A DNA stretch of 64,000 bases from DAOUET01 sp034430155 (GTDB lineage: Bacteria; Chloroflexota; Anaerolineae; Anaerolineales; UBA4823), in contig DAOUET010000069.1 in the NCBI GenBank assembly GCA_034430155.1, forward strand, positions 12,019-76,018, in the 5' to 3' direction. How positions within the stretch are numbered: the stretch's first letter is position 1; every line of letters begins with the position of its first letter. The notes beneath the pieces were generated by a model. The model did not search any database. It saw only the letters and a program-made list of their open reading frames with translations, and was not told the DNA's origin. This document shows positions 60,838 to 64,000 of this stretch, in pieces. The translations under genes were made by a program, and so were the position numbers.

Positions 60838-61911
60838 TTATTTTGGAAACTGAATCGGGTTGACGAAATCTTGCAGGTTGATATATAGCAATAAAACCAG
60901 CAAAATCGCAAAACCCACCAGGTTTATGGCGTTTTCGTATTCCGGTGGTATCCGCCTGCGCAGCACAATTTCTGGCAGCAGGAAGAAGATGCGCCCGCCA
61001 TCCAGAGCAGGAACCGGCAATAAGTTCAGAATGCCTAGAGAAATGGTGATGGCTGCGAAGAATCCTAAGACGTTAACATCTTGAGGAACACTCGGGGTTG
61101 GTTCGCTTTGCCGCACCGCCTGATACACGTCGAACATACCCTTAAACCCCAAGAAGCGACCATCACTTGGGTTCATCTGTCCCTCGAGCATCTTCACCGG
61201 GAGAGTCAGGATGGTTATGCTATGCTCGTATACGGCCTTCACCCCGATAGGTAAGGCGGATACCAAACTAATCGATTGGGTGGGATTACTCATCACAATC
61301 CCAATTGCCCCTTCTCCTTCAGGAGGTTTTTGGCGGGGCACCAGGCTTACCTCCCCGGTCTGGCCAGCACGTTGGTAGACGATGGTTGTTTGCTTTCCCA
61401 AGTTGTCGAAGATCACATTTTGCATCGATTGGACGCTGTCGATCTGTTGGTCGTTAACCTGTAGAACCAAATCCCCGGCTCGCAAACCGGCTTGCTGGGC
61501 CGGAGAGTTCGGGGCAACTTCCAGGATCTCCACCTGGTTAGATATCGGCATGCCAATCTTGCTGAAGATCACTGCATACAGGACCACCCCCACCAGCAGG
61601 TTAGAGAGCGGTCCGGCCACCAGAACGGCCAGACGCACCCATGGGCTGGCGGCTGCCAATCCTCCTGGAACCTCAGGATCATTCTCTCCCTTTGGGCGTA
61701 CAAATCCTCCCAAAGGAATCCAATTCAGGGTGAATTTAGTGCCACCCGCCTCAAAAAGGGTCAGCATGCGGGGAGGAAAACCTATCCCGAACTCATCCAC
61801 TTCGATCTTGAACAGCCGGGAAGCTACAAAGTGCCCTAACTCGTGAATGATGATTAAGGCTCCCAGCGCTGCAGCTAATTGTATTATTCCAATGTATAAA
61901 TTAGCATTCAT
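60838..61911 (-). CDS. rseP: RseP-type site-2 protease (M50) with PDZ domain
   Basis: 357 residues from ATG 61911 (a TTG at 61914 precedes it). Zinc motif HELGHFVASRLF near 22-27, GFVRPKGENDPE loop, PDZ domain near 125-200 (VAPNSPAQQAGLRAGDLVLQ), and second metal motif LLPVPALDGGRIFFLLPE near 300. Four membrane helices. It cuts transmembrane anti-sigma or signal-peptide substrates after a first cut. A PDZ distinguishes it from the short S2P at 26.8 kb. Confidence 0.93.
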   Translation of the reverse strand: MNANLYIGIIQLAAALGALIIIHELGHFVASRLFKIEVDEFGIGFPPRMLTLFEAGGTKFTLNWIPLGGFVRPKGENDPEVPGGLAAASPWVRLAVLVAGPLSNLLVGVVLYAVIFSKIGMPISNQVEILEVAPNSPAQQAGLRAGDLVLQVNDQQIDSVQSMQNVIFDNLGKQTTIVYQRAGQTGEVSLVPRQKPPEGEGAIGIVMSNPTQSISLVSALPIGVKAVYEHSITILTLPVKMLEGQMNPSDGRFLGFKGMFDVYQAVRQSEPTPSVPQDVNVLGFFAAITISLGILNLLPVPALDGGRIFFLLPEIVLRRRIPPEYENAINLVGFAILLVLLLYINLQDFVNPIQFPK

Positions 61912-62354
61912 CAATACCTGTAACGATCTCCTTAAGAATATTTTAAGTGATTATATCCCTTCATCGCCCAGGTTACCAGTCAAACCTCATTCCAGAAGCG
62001 AGTTTTTAACATAACTCTAACCGAACCGGCTTTGGTTTGATCTCCTGCCTGATCTTATCCGCCAGATTCAAACGCTGACCACCATGGTGAAAAATTATGC
62101 ATTCTCTAGGGTCATCACCTAAACAAAAAGCTCCCGCTGGTCTGTGCTACCCTGGAAGCATCTGGTCTTGTCGTTGTAAACAAAACTGCCTTAGAGGCTC
62201 TGGCAGATTTGTTGGTTAAAATTCCCGCCCTCAACCTTGCTTTGCTGTGATATACTCTATCTTTAACCTTCTTGCGCTGTCTCTCCCTTAGATCATTTTT
62301 GGGATTGCTCGATTACAGAGGAATTGTAGATCCTATTTCTAATCGAGTGACCTC
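61912..62354. other. Gene-free spacer upstream of rseP
   Basis: No gene seen. An extended -10-like TGATATACT occurs near 62249-62257 on the + strand without a gene that would use it. No repeat of the MITE-like family was found here. Confidence 0.4.
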
Positions 62355-62489
62355 TCAATGCTCCACAATTATTTCTTGACACTGTTCAGACTGGCTAATT
62401 CGAGAGGACTGCATGCAGGCTGAGAGCACAAAAAACGATGCTGGAACTATCCATAGTAGTAAGAATATTACTATGATCCAAACTAACAT
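62355..62489 (-). CDS. 44-residue membrane/lipoprotein-like small protein
   Basis: ATG at 62489 (minus) follows a perfect AGGAGG by 5 bases (62500-62495); stop TGA at 62357-62355. The peptide begins MLVWIIVIFLLLWIVPASFF and then VLSAC, so the first 23 residues form a hydrophobic helix ending in a lipobox-like LSAC (Cys25); the rest is polar (ISQSEQCQEIIVEH). It could be a small membrane protein or a lipoprotein. There is no similarity I recognise. The perfect ribosome binding site and TM-plus-lipobox layout are the evidence; length alone gives no statistical support. Confidence 0.5.
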   Translation of the reverse strand: MLVWIIVIFLLLWIVPASFFVLSACMQSSRISQSEQCQEIIVEH

Positions 62490-62500
62490 AGCTGCCTCCT

Positions 62501-62904
62501 CTTTTAGCCTGGTGATGCAATTTCCCTGCCAGTAAGTATACCAATATCGAATCTACTTCTACCCTCTGTGATTATATGAAGTGCTTCACATTCCTACAAT
62601 AGTATTAATGTCCTATATTTCTCGGAGTTTAATCACTGTAGAATTGGTAAGTACCATCCGTTCAGGATAACGACTCTGACCATCAGGAAATGAAGTCGTG
62701 TGTCCTCCAAGACCCTGTCAAAACTCTAAAATTCCGAGTGAACTTTTATCGAACTTTATGGTATATAATAGAATCAAGTATCCGGCACCGCGACACCAGC
62801 AGTGGAAAGGAGCAGACCTCCAAGCGCTCAATCCCCCAAAAAGCGAGAGTAACCTCCATAACTGTTCGAGTGTGGTTACATAAACCAGATTGTCGGGTGG
62901 GTAA
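62501..62904. other. Spacer between the small minus-strand gene and the surface-protein gene
   Basis: Intergenic. A TATAAT on the minus strand near 62570-62575 (TTGTAG 17 bp away) could be the promoter of the 44-residue gene. On the + strand TATAAT at 62764-62769 may serve the surface-protein gene, without a clear -35. Confidence 0.35.
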
Positions 62905-63825
62905 ATGAATTATTCAAGCCATAAATCAAGCCAAAGGTGGCTTACCATCTTGGGTTTAATCGCCATCATAGCTATTGCCAGCCTGCTGCTTCCCAGCCTT
63001 ATCAATCCTAATGCCGCGCAGGTCGCTCCCCAAAACCCATCGGCTGCTCAGACAGCCACGCCAAGTCCCCTTCCCACCACCCCCCTCTCAGTGGTTGATC
63101 CGGTTACTCCTGAGGCTGTCTTGACATCGCCAGAAACTCCCAGCCCCACTTCTCCACCCAAGCGAAACTGCACATACTCAGCTTATTACTGGACAACCCA
63201 TCCCGATGCCTGGCTTGTTCAAAGCATCCTCTTCGGCAGCCTGTCTTACACCAAAGCTCAGGCTATCGAAATTATGAATACCGAGACCGACGATCTCTCC
63301 ACCAACCTCCAAAGGGAGTTTTTTGCCTCTTTGTTGAATGTGCTTGACGGCGCCGACCCTACCGCCATTGAATCCACCATTATCGATGCCAGCCAATGGA
63401 TTAGTAATAATACACCCAACACACCCATGACCACCTTCGAGCGCTTCAAAGGCCGTGACCTGGTCGATACCATGGCTAACTACAACCTGGGAATTAGCGG
63501 TCCTGGTCAGTGCCTGGACGAACCCAGCACGCCCACCCCGACCGTCACCATCACCCCCACACCCACCATTACCCTCACCCGCACGCCTCTGGCCAGGACG
63601 TTTACCCCCCTTCCTAGCGAAACCTCCGTGCCGGGGCACGAAAAGCCCTCCAAACCCGACACACCGGTACCCACCGAACCGCCAGCCCCCACCTCCCCGC
63701 CGCCCACCTCCCCGCCGCCCACGGCCCAACCCACCCAACCGCCGGCTCCCACCGCCACCAAGGAGATACCCACCCCTCCACCCACTCCCGCCCCCACCGA
63801 ACCACCGCCCACCACTGCGCCGTGA
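62905..63825 (+). CDS. Thr/Pro-rich surface protein with a YWxTHPxAW domain
   Basis: 306 residues. Signal-anchor (about 12-33), Thr/Ser/Pro-rich linker, then a compact domain (about 87-205) starting NCTYSAYYWTTHPDAWLV, with SLSYTKAQAIEIMN and LQREFFASLLNVLDGA. The pattern of Cys-x-G/A-YW-x-x-HP-x-AW recurs in secreted Chloroflexi and actinobacterial proteins of unknown function. The last hundred residues are Pro/Thr repeats such as TPTPTITLT and PPPTSPPPTAQP, typical of an extended, possibly glycosylated stalk. No sorting signal is seen at the end. Its DNA is low in complexity over 63500-63820. Confidence 0.72.
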   Translation: MNYSSHKSSQRWLTILGLIAIIAIASLLLPSLINPNAAQVAPQNPSAAQTATPSPLPTTPLSVVDPVTPEAVLTSPETPSPTSPPKRNCTYSAYYWTTHPDAWLVQSILFGSLSYTKAQAIEIMNTETDDLSTNLQREFFASLLNVLDGADPTAIESTIIDASQWISNNTPNTPMTTFERFKGRDLVDTMANYNLGISGPGQCLDEPSTPTPTVTITPTPTITLTRTPLARTFTPLPSETSVPGHEKPSKPDTPVPTEPPAPTSPPPTSPPPTAQPTQPPAPTATKEIPTPPPTPAPTEPPPTTAP

Positions 63826-64000
63826 GCGATCACCTGCCATTATTCAATTATCCATTCGATATTTCCTGTAATTGGCACCTGTAAGTCTCATGGATTAGAA
63901 TCTAAGTCTTTTATGGTTATGTCATTTCATCGATGACCAAATTTGTCGCCGATAAGCCTAAATCAGAGTGTGCTCTTCTCTAAGGGAGCAATAAGATGAA
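63826..64000 (+). other. Spacer with the likely first codon of the next gene
   Basis: Mostly empty, but GGGAG (63984-63988) stands 7 bases before an ATG at 63996, five bases from the window end; a gene probably begins here. Confidence 0.35.

Noticed and set aside
63178..63840. 220-codon minus-strand Gly/Arg-rich frame
   Set aside because: It is the mirror image of the Pro/Thr-rich tail of the surface protein; composition is explained by that.
1..64000. tRNA, rRNA or CRISPR elements
   Set aside because: No TTCGA-type T-arm with matching acceptor stem, no rRNA-like conserved blocks and no regularly spaced direct repeats were found by eye.

Overview
The window reads as a stretch of chromosome from an Anaerolineae-like member of the Chloroflexota. 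This is inferred from gene content, not from a marker-gene tree. The signs are many lipoproteins and surface proteins with Thr/Pro-rich linkers, an NBR1-type Ig-domain lipoprotein, a CdaA/CdaR pair, a DUF951 protein, a dephospho-CoA kinase with an extra C-terminal domain, and the absence of any outer-membrane machinery. Gene density is high on both strands. I saw no rRNA, tRNA, CRISPR array, transposase gene or prophage.

Layout. 1-6.5 kb: 3' end of an alpha-2-macroglobulin-like gene, a small YkvA-like membrane protein, a lipoprotein sugar dehydrogenase and a lipoprotein phosphoesterase. 6.5-18.5 kb: an accessory region rich in efflux and acetyltransferase genes (ABC-2 exporter, two MFS permeases, two GNAT proteins), plus an HAD hydrolase, an amidase and a CoA-binding protein. 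18.5-30.4 kb: ilvE, an operon of a quinate-dehydrogenase-like protein with a nucleotidyltransferase and a PAP2 phosphatase, pgi/pmi, rsmI, a diacylglycerol-type glycosyltransferase preceded by a small DUF951 gene, an S2P protease, an HD protein, a prephenate-dehydrogenase-like gene and a KBL-like aminoacyltransferase. 30.5-37.2 kb: a complete dipeptide/oligopeptide ABC importer operon whose second permease carries an unusual extracytoplasmic insertion. 37.4-42.1 kb: a DUF58 / transglutaminase / MoxR operon. 42.4-49.7 kb: coaE fusion, cdaA, cdaR, der, lepB, two small genes (one YgiT-type zinc finger), a class II aldolase and a Nudix hydrolase. 50-57 kb: LysM lipoprotein, Roadblock protein, pyrG, plsC-like, eno, zinc-ribbon membrane protein, radC. 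57-62 kb, minus strand: rseP, HEAT-repeat protein, AEC transporter, membrane-anchored peptidase and acylphosphatase in one run. 62-64 kb: a sparse region with a 44-residue membrane/lipoprotein ORF and a Thr/Pro-rich surface protein.

The most interesting element lies in front of the ABC-2 exporter (6492-6812). It has a perfect operator-like dyad, a strong sigma-70 promoter, a Shine-Dalgarno-led 31-codon leader ORF with an Arg-Thr-Arg motif at the foot of a strong hairpin, and three successive hairpin-plus-U-tract structures, the last ending just before the exporter's ribosome binding site. This has the layout of a ribosome-stalling attenuator controlling drug efflux. A second find is a family of about 90-bp palindromic, MITE-like repeats: four intergenic copies share terminal repeats related to GGACTTACGCAGTT. 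Several small genes (DUF951, 44-residue lipoprotein, 66-residue protein between lepB and the zinc finger) are easily missed. Most of the rest is ordinary core genome.
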